A stretch of 64,000 bases of DNA, from positions 124,001 to 188,000 of the forward strand of contig JACKAU010000011.1 of NCBI GenBank assembly GCA_020634855.1, in the 5' to 3' direction. Below the pieces are notes generated by a model that made no database searches, had not been told where the DNA came from, and saw only the letters and a list, made by a program, of their open reading frames with translations. This DNA comes from Anaerolineales bacterium. Lineage in GTDB: Bacteria; Chloroflexota; Anaerolineae; 4572-78; J111. A program made the translations under genes and the position numbers. This document shows positions 1 through 9,000 of the stretch, one piece after another; position 1 is the stretch's first letter, and each line of letters opens with the position of its first letter.

Positions 1-2
1 GA

Positions 3-425
3 GAAGATAGGCCGGCGGAAGAAGAAAATTTTCAAGGGCATCAGAGCCTATCTCATCAAATAGAAACCCCTGTACAGCAAGCCATCGAGTATATTCATAA
101 CAACCTGAGCCACCCCGAGCTGAGTCTAAATATGGTGGCTAACACCGTTAATCTCAGCACCTCACACCTGGCTTTCCTGCTCAAAGCGACCCTGGGGGTC
201 AGTTACATCCAGTATGTGACCTATTTGCGGCTGGAGCAAGCCAAAATTCTCCTCAAAACGACAACCCTAAATATCGCCACGGTCGCTGAGATGATCGGCT
301 ACACTAATCCCGCCTACTTTTACCGCCTCTTTCAGCGAGAGACGAATATGACCCCGACCGTTTATCGGCACGCGGACCCAACGCATAGGAGTAACATCGA
401 TGATCCCCTACAAAAGGGACTCTAA
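3..425 (+). CDS. AraC-family transcriptional regulator, C-terminal part (5' end outside window)
   Basis: The frame is open from the window edge, so only the C-terminal ~140 residues are present. They form the AraC/XylS DNA-binding domain with two helix-turn-helix units. The first runs from about 'AIEYIHNNLSHPELSL' through 'STSHLAFLLKATLGVSY'. The second covers 'IATVAEMIGYTNPAYFYRLF' followed by the typical 'QRETNMTPTVYR' end. The ATG at 132 lies inside the first helix-turn-helix unit and cannot be the true start. The sensing domain lies upstream of the window, so ligand and targets are unknown. The gene is followed by about 1 kb without genes. Confidence 0.85.
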   Translation, partial: EDRPAEEENFQGHQSLSHQIETPVQQAIEYIHNNLSHPELSLNMVANTVNLSTSHLAFLLKATLGVSYIQYVTYLRLEQAKILLKTTTLNIATVAEMIGYTNPAYFYRLFQRETNMTPTVYRHADPTHRSNIDDPLQKGL

Positions 426-712
426 TCCAGGTCTACGTCGCCATCTTTAGCCTAAATTTTCCAAGATGAACTTAAGTTTGCCCTACAAAAGCCCTTACTT
501 TTTGAAAAGATACCGCTGGTTCTTCTAATAAGCATTTTCTGCGATAGATCGGTTCTTCCGGTTCAACCGTTTCGTTCGCGCCCCTTTGGGCGGTGTGGCT
601 GGACCAAAAACTTCCTGGGAAAATTAAATTGTCATGAATTTTGGCCGGGTGTTGCCCATTTTGAGGGGAAGATTTCTTTTCTTGAACGACAAATCTGGGC
701 GGGAATTTAAAT

Positions 713-1030
713 TGTTCAAACTCTGGCTTAATTGTTCAAACTGTGCGCCACATGTTTCAACAATTCTTTTAAATGTTCAAACTTTGCATGACATGTTCAA
801 ACTCTGGCTTAATTGTTCAAACTCTGCACCACATGTTTCAACAATTTTTTTAAATGTTCAAACTCTGCCTTAATTGTTCAAACTCTGGCTTAATTGTTCA
901 AACTCTGCGTCACATGTTTCAATAATTTTTTTAAATGTTCAAATTTTGCATGACATGTTCAAACAATTGTTTTAAATGTTCAAATTTTTCACGTCATGTT
1001 CCGTTGCTGCGAGACATGTTCACGTTTTTG
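713..1030. repeat. Tandem array of ~16 units of 20-21 bp (TGTTCAAACTCTG type)
   Basis: Sixteen successive units each begin TGTTC or TGTTTC and are 20 or 21 bp long. Variants recur in order (ending GGCTTAAT, then GC-N2-CACA, then an AATTTTTTTAAA type, then TTTGCATGACA), which gives a higher-order repeat of about 82 bp. The units decay toward the right end. The 79-codon frame crossing part of the array is only the translated repeat and has no gene-like start. Each unit is close to two helical turns and many carry A/T tracts. Function unknown. Confidence 0.85.
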
Positions 1031-1428
1031 AAGGACAAAACGGTTAATTTTTGGGCCTTGTATCGAAAAAGTACGCGGTTACACGCCTGGGTCGCTCTGC
1101 ACTAAACCGTGATTAAGAAAAATTAGACAGAATTTACAGGATTATCACGATTTTATTTATCATAATGAAGTAACACTACCTGTGCACTTTAACGTATCAT
1201 AGCCAAAAACCTGGTTTCTAAAAAAGTGCAAACAAAGTGGAAGTAAATCTTGCCGTAGGGTCTGTCGGTTTTTCACATTTCCACGATAAATAGGATAGAT
1301 GATCTGGCCGAGATATTATCTAAACGACGGAGCGGCGCAAAATCTAGCGTAGAAGCAGGAAAAGTCCCCACCCGGTAATGATCAATCGATCTTTCATTGT
1401 GTTCTTAACAAGGCGTAACTGCTAACGG
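1031..1428. other. Intergenic stretch without recognisable gene
   Basis: About 400 bp of AT-rich sequence between the repeat array and the 3' end of lrgB. A segment near 1130-1165 (TTTACAGGATTATCACGATT) resembles short dispersed motifs common in bacterial intergenic DNA. No open frame, RNA gene or strong terminator was recognised. Confidence 0.5.
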
Positions 1429-2148
1429 TCACAAGCCCAGCAGTTTAATTACCACCGGAATGAGGATAGCCGTCACGGCGCCGTTCAGCCCCATGGCTAA
1501 CCCGGAAAATGCGCCCGCCTCTTCATCCTCTTGAAAGGCGACGGCCGTACCTAACCCGTGGGCAGCTAAGCCCATCGTAAAACCGCGAACGCTATAATCG
1601 CTAATACGCAGCAGATTCAGCCATTTTTGCCCCAGCAAGGCTCCGATAATGCCGGTTAGGATGACAAAAACGGTTGTTAACGACGGCAAGCCGCCAATCC
1701 GCTCGGCCACGCCCATGGCGATGGGGGTCGTAATCGATTTGGGGGCAAGCGACAGGAGCGTTGTTTGAGACAGGTCAAAAAGCCAGCCAATCCCCACCGC
1801 CGATAAGATGCCGGTTAACGAGCCGATGATTAAGACCCCCGTGACCGGCACAAACATCTGGATTAACTGCTTATGATAACGGTACAAAGGCACGGCCAGC
1901 GCCACCGTGGCCGGACCCAGCAGAAAATGGACAAACTGAGCGCCCTCAAAATAAATATCATAAGGGGTGCCGGTGACCAGCAGTAACGTCACCAAAACCA
2001 CAATGGAGGTGATGATCGGGTTTAGTAGGGCGGGCGAATGCAGGCGGCGGTAAAGCAAGGTGCTGAGCTGGTAAACGATTAAGGTGATAGTTAGCCATAA
2101 CAAGGGTGTTTGGGCCAGATAAACCCAGGTGTTGGTTAAAGCTTGCAT
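1429..2148 (-). CDS. lrgB: LrgB/CidB/YohK-family membrane protein
   Basis: Polytopic membrane protein of 239 residues, the usual length for LrgB/YohK. Family hallmarks are the glycine-rich segments 'LAPKSITTPIAMGVAERIGG' and 'GLAAHGLGTAVAFQEDEEAG', and the closing 'SGLAMGLNGAVTAILIPVV'. LrgB works with LrgA in modulating murein hydrolase export, programmed lysis or metabolite (glycolate/pyruvate-type) transport, depending on the organism. The start at 2148 lies 2 nt after the end of lrgA, with AGGCAGG just upstream of the ATG, so the two genes are translationally linked. The substrate here cannot be told from sequence. Confidence 0.9.
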   Translation of the reverse strand: MQALTNTWVYLAQTPLLWLTITLIVYQLSTLLYRRLHSPALLNPIITSIVVLVTLLLVTGTPYDIYFEGAQFVHFLLGPATVALAVPLYRYHKQLIQMFVPVTGVLIIGSLTGILSAVGIGWLFDLSQTTLLSLAPKSITTPIAMGVAERIGGLPSLTTVFVILTGIIGALLGQKWLNLLRISDYSVRGFTMGLAAHGLGTAVAFQEDEEAGAFSGLAMGLNGAVTAILIPVVIKLLGL

Positions 2149-2150
2149 GG

Positions 2151-2516
2151 TTACCTGCCTTCCGCTTTTCGAAATGCCTGGAAGGCCTTGAGCAGCACCT
2201 TCATCGACAGCGAGGTCACACTGATGGTTATGAGCGTGCTCACCACGAGCGTGATGATAATGGCCAATCCTTCCGTTTGAAGCAGGTGCAGGTGGACGAC
2301 AACGCCAACCGCCGCCGGGACATATAGCAGGGTCAAGTTTTGCAGGATGTACTGCGCGGTTTCCTCAACCCTGGCGACGAGCGCATCGCGCCAGAGCATC
2401 GCCACAAATAACAGCAGCATGCCCACGACCGGCCCCGGCACAGGCAGCGAAAACGTTCTGATGATGATCTCGCCGATGAGTTGGAACGATAAAAGAATAA
2501 TTATTGCATTAACCAT
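2151..2516 (-). CDS. lrgA: LrgA/CidA-family holin-like membrane protein
   Basis: Small membrane protein of 121 residues. It has the LrgA/CidA features 'FQLIGEIIIRTFSLPVPGPV', 'VGMLLLFVAMLW' and 'NLTLLYVPAAVGVVVHL', with about four hydrophobic segments. The start is set at 2516, where GAGGAGG sits 6 nt upstream. The frame is open further upstream (to 2600) but that extension is not membrane-like and has no ribosome site. It is the first gene of a two-gene lrgA-lrgB operon. LrgA is the proposed holin-like partner of LrgB. Confidence 0.88.
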   Translation of the reverse strand: MVNAIIILLSFQLIGEIIIRTFSLPVPGPVVGMLLLFVAMLWRDALVARVEETAQYILQNLTLLYVPAAVGVVVHLHLLQTEGLAIIITLVVSTLITISVTSLSMKVLLKAFQAFRKAEGR

Positions 2517-2682
2517 AACTCCTCCTCTCATAACTTTTGTTTGGATGTGATGTATTTCAACAGTGAGGCGATTGTACTTGTAGACCATCCAAAATGACAA
2601 GGATTGAGGGTGATCCGGACGTTAAAGGGAGCGCCCGAGTTGACTTCTTGCCAAAAAATAAGACGTTGAGCCAGAAAATTAA

Positions 2683-2732
2683 ACGCAAGGGGCGCAAATG
2701 TCGCTAAAGTCGCAAATGGCTTTTTATATAAA
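2683..2732 (+). repeat. Dispersed ~50-bp intergenic repeat, copy 1
   Basis: The segment beginning AAACGCAAGGGGCGCAAATG and running through GCTAAAGTCGCAAA to CTTTTTATATA matches the reverse complement of 26727-26776 at about 44 of 50 positions with one indel. Both copies are intergenic. Its right part overlaps a hairpin at 2713-2757. Confidence 0.75.
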
Positions 2733-2757
2733 ATAAAACCAATGAAAAAGCCATTTG
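2713..2757. terminator. Perfect 13-bp inverted repeat, possible terminator
   Basis: Arms CAAATGGCTTTTT (2713-2725) and AAAAAGCCATTTG (2745-2757) are separated by 19 nt. They would give a hairpin with A/T at its top rather than a classical GC stem followed by U residues. It lies between the lrgA promoter side and the DUF433 gene. It may be part of a small mobile repeat rather than a terminator. Confidence 0.4.
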
Positions 2758-2963
2758 TCAGTTGACACAACCAATCAATAACCAGTACCCTCGTCCTTGG
2801 ATGACAAAATTGCAGAACCCCCTGCAAGCAAAGGTATTTCATGTTAGGTAGCCATTCCAGTGTCAAATGTCATTTGCCGGACACTGATCCGTGTGATACA
2901 GTATCAACCAGAATTAGGTCATCTTAACGAGTGGTAAGTTGTTCACGATAGAGGTTAGAGATT

Positions 2964-3188
2964 ATGAATTACAAAGAGATAATTACGATCGAACGTGGTA
3001 AACGAGGTGGGAAGCCCTGTATTCGAGGGATGAGGATTACCGTCTATGATGTTCTTGGATATCTTGCTTCTGGGATGAGCCATCAGGAAATACTGGAAGA
3101 TTTTCCATATTTGACCAACGAAGATATTTTAGCGTGTCTTAAGTATGCGGCAGAGCGAGAACGAACAACGGTGGCGATTGCAGCATGA
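2964..3188 (+). CDS. DUF433-family antitoxin-like protein
   Basis: 74-residue protein with the DUF433 pattern: 'ITIERGKRGGKPCIRGMRI', then 'TVYDVLGYLASGMSHQEILE' and 'DFPYLTNEDILACLKYAAER'. DUF433 proteins carry a winged-helix-like DNA-binding fold and typically act as antitoxins for a DUF5615 PIN-like nuclease. The stop overlaps the next gene's start (ATGA at 3185-3188), the usual coupling in toxin-antitoxin pairs. It likely represses its own promoter and neutralises the downstream protein. Confidence 0.88.
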   Translation: MNYKEIITIERGKRGGKPCIRGMRITVYDVLGYLASGMSHQEILEDFPYLTNEDILACLKYAAERERTTVAIAA

Positions 3189-3517
3189 AGTTGTTGCTAG
3201 ATCAGAATCTTTCACCCCGACTTGTGCGGCGGCTATCCGATTTGTATCCAAACTCAGAACACGTAGGGAATGTAGGTCTTGACCGAGCCTTTGATAAAGA
3301 AGTGTGGGAATATGCCCATAAGAACGACTATTTGATCGTGACGAAGGATGTAGATTTCAGTGAGTTAAGCGTTTTGTTGGGTTTTCCGCCGAAAGTGATT
3401 TGGATTCGTCGGGGGAACTGTTCCACAAAAGAGATAGAAATGATCCTTCGTGACAATTATGATACGATTAAAGTGATAAATGAGAATCCAGAGATAGGTA
3501 TTCTGGAACTCTTCTAA
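3185..3517 (+). CDS. DUF5615 PIN-like protein, probable toxin nuclease
   Basis: 110-residue protein starting 'MKLLLDQNLSPRLVRRL', the DUF5615 signature with an N-terminal acidic residue (D6). It continues with 'HVGNVGLDRAFDKEVWEYA', the second acidic motif 'VTKDVDFSEL' and 'VIWIRRGNCSTKEIEMIL'. This is a PIN-like (Mut7-C related) fold, so a ribonuclease toxin is expected. It overlaps the DUF433 antitoxin gene by 4 nt. Together they form a type II toxin-antitoxin module. RNA target unknown. Confidence 0.87.
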   Translation: MKLLLDQNLSPRLVRRLSDLYPNSEHVGNVGLDRAFDKEVWEYAHKNDYLIVTKDVDFSELSVLLGFPPKVIWIRRGNCSTKEIEMILRDNYDTIKVINENPEIGILELF

Positions 3518-3696
3518 CTGTAAAAGAGTTAACTCACGTCAATTCTACGCCCATTTTCATCTACAACCGGCATTACCAGATCCAGCGAGCCAGCTAATAA
3601 ATCGCTTGTTCCGACTGCCAAGGCAAGGTTGTTGAAGGTCCAGCTATATTCGAGCAAGAAGGCAATAAAATATCTGATTTGACACAACTCACAGCC

Positions 3697-3738
3697 GTGA
3701 TAAATTTTATCATCAACAGGGGTGATAAAATTTATCAC
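3697..3738. promoter_or_regulatory. Double palindrome upstream of DUF4926 gene, candidate operator
   Basis: Two 16-bp arms, GTGATAAATTTTATCA (3697-3712) and TGATAAAATTTATCAC (3723-3738), are exact reverse complements 10 nt apart. Each arm is itself nearly palindromic (TGATAAAwTTTATCA). The sequence can therefore be read as one long hairpin or as two adjacent sites for a dimeric repressor. It ends 27 nt before the DUF4926 start codon. The surrounding 3518-3696 stretch has no convincing gene. The last codons before 3760 read 'VIKFITMYPDKG' and could be a decayed toxin gene's tail. Confidence 0.55.
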
Positions 3739-3765
3739 AATGTACCCGGATAAAGGATAGAAGCA

Positions 3766-4005
3766 ATGACTTATCAGTTATTTGAAGAAGTAGTTTTGTT
3801 GGAAGATGTGCCCGACAAAGGCTTGTTAAAAGGGGATGTGGCCACTATCGTTGAACATCATGCCGTGCCTGATGGTGAAGATGGCTATTCATTAGAAGTA
3901 TTCAATGTGCTGGGCGATACAATTGCAGTCATAAACTTGCCGGAAACTGCCATTGCTCCCTTGTCAGAAAATGAAGTGTTTAGTGTGCGGGCACTGGCAG
4001 CATAA
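3766..4005 (+). CDS. DUF4926-family small protein
   Basis: 79-residue acidic protein. The pattern 'FEEVVLLEDVPDKGLLKGDV' followed by 'ATIVEHH', 'GYSLEVFNVLGDTIAVI' and 'NLPETAIAPL' matches DUF4926. These proteins are often encoded next to DUF6883 or other small toxin-like genes and are suspected antitoxin or immunity components. Here no intact partner is visible directly upstream. The double palindrome at 3697-3738 lies in the presumed promoter. A weak GGATAGAAGC ribosome site precedes the ATG. Confidence 0.7.
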   Translation: MTYQLFEEVVLLEDVPDKGLLKGDVATIVEHHAVPDGEDGYSLEVFNVLGDTIAVINLPETAIAPLSENEVFSVRALAA

Positions 4006-4057
4006 CAAAAAACCTCCATTATGACCTATTTCAGTAATCAAAGCCATATGACTGGGC

Positions 4058-4119
4058 AACCCCGTTGAGGCATCCGGCTGGCAACTTACTCGGTCTGAGC
4101 CGAGAGCCACAACGGGGTT
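4058..4119 (+). other. Nested hairpin element, possible remnant of an IS right end
   Basis: Outer arms AACCCCGTTG (4058-4067) and CAACGGGGTT (4110-4119) enclose a second hairpin, CTCGGTCTGAGCCGAG (4089-4104). On the plus strand the frame from 4052 to about 4135 reads like the tail of an IS605-type TnpB ('NPVEASGWQLTRSEPRATTG'), but no more of such a gene is present. A structured RNA end of an IS200/IS605 relic is one reading. An unrelated structured intergenic element is equally possible. Confidence 0.35.
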
Positions 4120-4210
4120 ACTCCGTTCCGTAGATTGATGGGACGATAACCGTTATGATACGCGGCTTGACCGCATCGCCCAAGATTTGGTTCTACTGAG
4201 GCCGGGCTTG

Positions 4211-5743
4211 TTACGGCAGTTCCGTCTCCCCCATCAAGTAACGATCCACCTCGCGGGCGGCGCCGCGCCCCTCGTTGATGGCCCACACCACCAGGCTTTG
4301 GCCGCGCCGCATATCGCCGGCGGCAAATACGCCGGGGACGTTGGTGGCGTAATTGTCATACTCGGCTTTGGCGTTGGAGCGGGCATCCTGCTCGATGCCA
4401 AGCTGCTCTAACACCGGATTTTCCGGCCCCAAGAAGCCCATTGCCAGCAGCACCAACTGGGCCGGCCAGACCTTGTCGCTGCCGGGGATTTCACGCAGTT
4501 GGGGTCGGCCGCCGTTCTCAAAGACCCATTCAATGTCCACGGTGTGGATTTCTTGGATCTGGCCGTCTTCATCGCCCACCATCTTTTTGGTCAGGATCGC
4601 GTAGTGGCGCGGGTCGCGGCCCTGGAGGGCGGCGGCCTCTTCTTGGCCGTAATCGACCCGGAAGATTTTGGGCCACTCCGGCCAGGGATTATCGGGCTGG
4701 CGCGCATCGGGCGGGCGATCCAGAATTTCAAATTGAATCACGCTCTGGCAGCCGTGCCGCAGCGAGGTGCCCACGCAGTCGGTGCCGGTATCGCCGCCGC
4801 CAATCACAATCACGTGTTTACCCTTGGCCGAGATAAAGGGGAAGCGGGCATCGTTCTGCGGCGCAACGCCATTCTCAAACGTGCGCGTCTTGGCCTCCTC
4901 GCCTTCATCCAACAGCCGTTTGGTGTTGGCGTGCAGGAATTCCATGGCAAAGTGAACGCCTTTTAATTCGCGGCCCTCAACCGGCAAGTCGCGGGGTTTG
5001 GTGGCCCCCCCGGTCAGCACAATGGCGTCAAACTCGTCGCGCAGTTGGGCGGCAGGCATATCCGTGCCAATCTCGACGCCGGTGACGAAGGTGACGCCTT
5101 CGGCCGTCATCAAATCAACCCGACGCTGGACGATGGCCTTATCCAGCTTCATATTGGGGATACCATACATCAACAGCCCGCCGATGCGGTCGGCCCGCTC
5201 ATAAACGGTCACGGTATGACCGGCCCGGTTGAGCTGATCGGCGCAGGCCAGGCCCGCCGGCCCGGAACCGACCACGGCCACCCGCTGGCCGGTTCGCTTC
5301 TCAGGTGGGTCGGGCTGAATCCAGCCTTCGGCGTAACCGCGCTCGATGATGCTGTACTCGATGTTTTTGATGGTGACCGGCGGCTCGTTGATGCCCAGGG
5401 TGCAGGAGCCTTCGCACGGAGCGGGGCAAACGCGCCCGGTAAATTCCGGGAAGTTGTTGGTTTTCAGCAGCCGATCCAGCGCCTGCCGCCACAAGCCGCG
5501 ATAGATCAAATCATTGAATTCCGGGATGAGGTTGTTGACGGGACAGCCGGAGGCCATCCCGCTTATCAGTTCGCCGGTGTGGCAAAAAGGGATGCCGCAA
5601 TCCATGCAGCGAGCGCTTTGCTGCACCAGTTTCTCATCGGGAAAGTGCAGGTGAAATTCCAGCCAGTTGCTCACGCGTTCCTGCGGCGCGCGGTCTGCCG
5701 GCACTTCGCGCTCGTATTCCATAAATCCGGTGGGTTTAGCCAT
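4211..5743 (-). CDS. gltD: Glutamate synthase small subunit
   Basis: 510-residue beta subunit of bacterial GOGAT. It passes electrons from NAD(P)H through FAD and 4Fe-4S clusters to GltB. The N-terminal cysteine motifs are 'CMDCGIPFCHTG', 'GCPVNNLIPEFNDLIYRG' and 'CPAPCEGSCTLGIN'. Two dinucleotide-binding folds follow ('VAVVGSGPAGLACADQL' and 'VIVIGGGDTGTDCVG'), and near the end comes 'GVFAAGDMRRGQSLVVWAI'. AGGAGG is 5 nt before the ATG. It lies downstream of gltB on the same strand, but 287 bp away because a palindromic element (5813-5978) sits between them. Confidence 0.97.
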   Translation of the reverse strand: MAKPTGFMEYEREVPADRAPQERVSNWLEFHLHFPDEKLVQQSARCMDCGIPFCHTGELISGMASGCPVNNLIPEFNDLIYRGLWRQALDRLLKTNNFPEFTGRVCPAPCEGSCTLGINEPPVTIKNIEYSIIERGYAEGWIQPDPPEKRTGQRVAVVGSGPAGLACADQLNRAGHTVTVYERADRIGGLLMYGIPNMKLDKAIVQRRVDLMTAEGVTFVTGVEIGTDMPAAQLRDEFDAIVLTGGATKPRDLPVEGRELKGVHFAMEFLHANTKRLLDEGEEAKTRTFENGVAPQNDARFPFISAKGKHVIVIGGGDTGTDCVGTSLRHGCQSVIQFEILDRPPDARQPDNPWPEWPKIFRVDYGQEEAAALQGRDPRHYAILTKKMVGDEDGQIQEIHTVDIEWVFENGGRPQLREIPGSDKVWPAQLVLLAMGFLGPENPVLEQLGIEQDARSNAKAEYDNYATNVPGVFAAGDMRRGQSLVVWAINEGRGAAREVDRYLMGETELP

Positions 5744-5812
5744 GTTGTCCTCCTAATGTCGGATAAGTGTCAATGTTCGGTATTTAACCTGAGGTTGAAA
5801 ATACTTGGGCTT

Positions 5813-5978
5813 CATATGTCATTTCGCAGCGCAGCGGAGAAATCCCTGTAACAATACGCCCGAAAAGGTGTCCGGTTGGGAAAATTTGAAGTAACAATGT
5901 TCGTTTTTCCCCTGCGAACAGGTCGTGTTTTGGGATGTCTGAGGGATTTCTTCGCCTCCGGCTACGAAATGACATATG
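5813..5978. repeat. 166-bp MITE-like palindromic element, copy A
   Basis: The ends are perfect 14-bp inverted repeats, CATATGTCATTTCG and CGAAATGACATATG. The repeats continue inward imperfectly (AGCGGAGAAATCCCTGT on one side, AGAAATCCCTCAGACATCCC on the other strand). Copy B at 48874-49033 carries the same two arms in inverted orientation. It encodes nothing and separates gltB from gltD. No transposase in this window has matching ends. Confidence 0.8.
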
Positions 5979-6030
5979 CGACTTTAATTATCGAACTCCG
6001 GTTACTGTCCATTGTTTACTGTCCACTCAT

Positions 6031-9000
6031 CTAGTTGCCGCTCACGCGGGTTTTATCGTTTTTGTTCATTTCAAAAGCCGTCATAAGGGCTTCGTCGCCG
6101 CTCAACCCTTCGGCTTCAACCTGGGCAATGATCTCCAGCATGCGTTTGTAATCTTTGGGATAGACTTTCACAAACTTGGGCGCCATGGCTTTCCAATCGG
6201 CCAGCACGCGGCGACCTAGTTCGCTGTTGGTGTATTGCACGTGACGCTCGATCATGGCCTTGACCTCAACAATCTCCTCGGCCAGTTCCAGCCGATCCAG
6301 ATCGACCATTTCCTTGTTGCAGCGGGTGGCAAAATCGCCCTCCCAATCTAACACATAGGCAAAGCCGCCCGACATGCCGGCGGCAAAGTTACGCCCGGTT
6401 TTGCCCAGCACCACCACCCGGCCGCCGGTCATATACTCGCAGCCGTGGTCGCCCACGCCTTCCACCACGACGTTCACGCCGCTGTTGCGCACGCAGAAGC
6501 GTTCGCCGGCCACGCCGCGAATGTAGGACTCGCCGGCGGTGGCCCCGTAAAAGGCCACGTTGCCGATGATGATATTCTCCTCCGGCGTAAACGTGACCCC
6601 CGGCGGCGGAGCCACAATCAACTTGCCGCCCGACAGTCCTTTGCCGAAGTAGTCGTTGGCGTCGCCTTCCAGGTCGAAGGTAATCCCCTGGGGCATAAAC
6701 GCGCCAAAACTCTGCCCGGCAGAACCGACAAAACGCAGCCGGATGGTGTCTTCCGGCAACCCCGCGCCGCCGTAGCGACGGGTTAATTCGCTGCCCAGAA
6801 TGGTGCCGACCACCCGGTTCACGTTTTTGATGGGCAGGGTGGCCGCCACCGGCTCGCCGTTTTCCAGGGCCGGTTGGCACAGCTCGAGCAACACTTGAAG
6901 ATCCAGCGCCTTGTCCAGACCGTGATCCTGCTCGATTTGGCAGTAGCGACCGACTTCCGGGCCAACCTCGGGCTGGTACAAAATGGGCGAGAAATCCAGC
7001 CCGGACGCTTTCCAGTGCTCGATAGCCTCGTTCACCTCCAGTTTATCGGTCCGGCCCACCATCTCGTTCACGGTGCGGAAGCCCAACTCGGCCATAATTT
7101 CGCGCATTTCCTGGGCGATGAATCGCATGAAATTGACCACGTATTGCGGGTCGCCGGCGAATTTTTTGCGCAGTTCCGGGTTTTGGGTGGCAACGCCCAC
7201 CGGGCAGGTATCCAGGTGGCAGACGCGCATCATGGTGCAGCCCAGCGTCACCAGCGGCGCCGTGGCAAAGCCAAACTCCTCGGCCCCCAACAGCGCCGCG
7301 ATAACTACATCGCGGCCCGTCTTTAACTGCCCGTCGGTTTCGACCACGACCCGGCTGCGCAGCCGGTTTAGCACCAAGGTTTGGTGCGTTTCGGCCACAC
7401 CCAGTTCCCAGGGCAAGCCGGCGTGTTTAATGCTGCTGCGCGGCGAGGCGCCGGTGCCGCCATCGTAGCCGCTGATCAGGATGACATCGGCCTTGCCTTT
7501 GGCCACTCCGGCGGCAATGGTGCCAACCCCCACCTCCGATACCAGTTTCACATTAATGCGAGCGTAGCGGTTGGCGTTTTTCAAATCGTGGATCAGCTCG
7601 GCCAAATCCTCGATGGAGTAAATATCGTGGTGCGGCGGCGGAGAGATCAAGCCCACCCCAGGGGTCGAGCCGCGCACTTTGGCAATCCAGGGGTAGACTT
7701 TGGCGCCGGGCAACTGGCCGCCCTCGCCGGGCTTGGCTCCCTGAGCCATTTTAATTTGTATCTCCTGGGCGCTGACCAGATACTCGCTGGTGACGCCAAA
7801 GCGACCGGAGGCCACTTGCTTAATGGCGCTCTTGCGCGAGTCGCCGTTGGCATCGGGGATGAAGCGGGCCGGGTCTTCGCCGCCCTCGCCGGTGTTGCTT
7901 TTGCCACCGATGCGATTCATGGCAATCGCCAGCGACTCGTGCGCTTCCTTGCTGATAGAGCCGTAGCTCATAGCGCCGGTTTTAAAGCGGCGGCAGATGG
8001 CTTCGACCGACTCGACTTCTTCAATGGGAATCGGGTTCTGCCCCTTAAATTTTAACATCCCACGCAGCGTGCCCAGTTTCCGGCTCTGATCGTTGATGAG
8101 GTGGGCATATTGCCGGTAGGTTTTGTAATCGCCGGTGCGGGTGGCTTTTTGCAGGGCGTGAATGGTTTGCGGGTTCAGCAGGTGATGCTCACCGTCTTTG
8201 CGCCATTGCCACTCGCCCCCTACATCCAGGGTGTGGCCGTTGGTTTGCCGATCAGGAAAAGCATGGTGGTGACGCCGTCTTACTTCCTCGGCGATCAGAT
8301 CCAGGCCAATGCCCTCGATGCGAGTGGGCGTCCAGGTAAAGTACTTATCGACCAGGCTTTGCTTCAGGCCAATGGCCTCAAAAATCTGGGCGCCGCAGTA
8401 GCTCTGGATGGTTGAAATGCCCATTTTAGAGAGCGTTTTGACCACGCCCTTGACCGAAGCTTTGACATATTTGGCCTGGGCTTCCTCATAGGTGGTATCG
8501 GTCAGGAGGTTCTGATTGATCATATCGGCCAGGGTTTCGTAGGCCAGGTAGGGGTTAATGGCGCTAATGCCGTAGCCAATGAGCGTGGCAAAGTGATGCA
8601 CCTCGCGCGGTTCGCCGCTTTCCAGAATGAGCGCGGCGTTGGTGCGGTTGCCGTTGCGAATCAGGTGGTGGTGCAGGCCGGACACCGCCAGCAAAGCCGG
8701 AATACCGGCCTGATCGCGGTCGATGCCCCGGTCTGAGAGGATGATGATGTTGTAGCCATCTTCAATGGCTTTATCGGCGGCGGCGTAAAGGGCTTCCAGC
8801 GCCTGCTCCAGCCCGGCTTCGCCCTGATCCACCTCAAACAGAATGGGCAGCGTGACGGATTTAAAGCTCTTGTGGTTAACGTAGCGCAGTTTGGCCAATT
8901 CACTGTTGGTTAAAATGGGGTACTTCAATTTGATCTGGATGGCGTTTTCCGGGCCGGGTTGCAGCAAATTGCCTTCCGTACCCAGCATAACCTCGGTGGC

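Noticed and set aside
634..873. 79-codon open frame in the 20-bp repeat array
   Set aside because: It only translates the tandem repeat, has no ribosome site, and the repeats continue beyond its stop.
2528..2866. 112-codon minus-strand frame upstream of lrgA
   Set aside because: It runs through the dispersed repeat and hairpin, has no recognisable domain or ribosome site, and overlaps the region upstream of the real lrgA start.
3529..3738. 69-codon minus-strand frame between the toxin and DUF4926 genes
   Set aside because: Its GTG start lies inside the operator-like palindrome and no domain is visible. The tail ('VMPVVDENGRRIDVS') looks protein-like but is too short to assign.
5045..5851. 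268-codon plus-strand frame opposite gltD
   Set aside because: Antisense shadow of gltD that extends into the palindromic element. No domain recognised.
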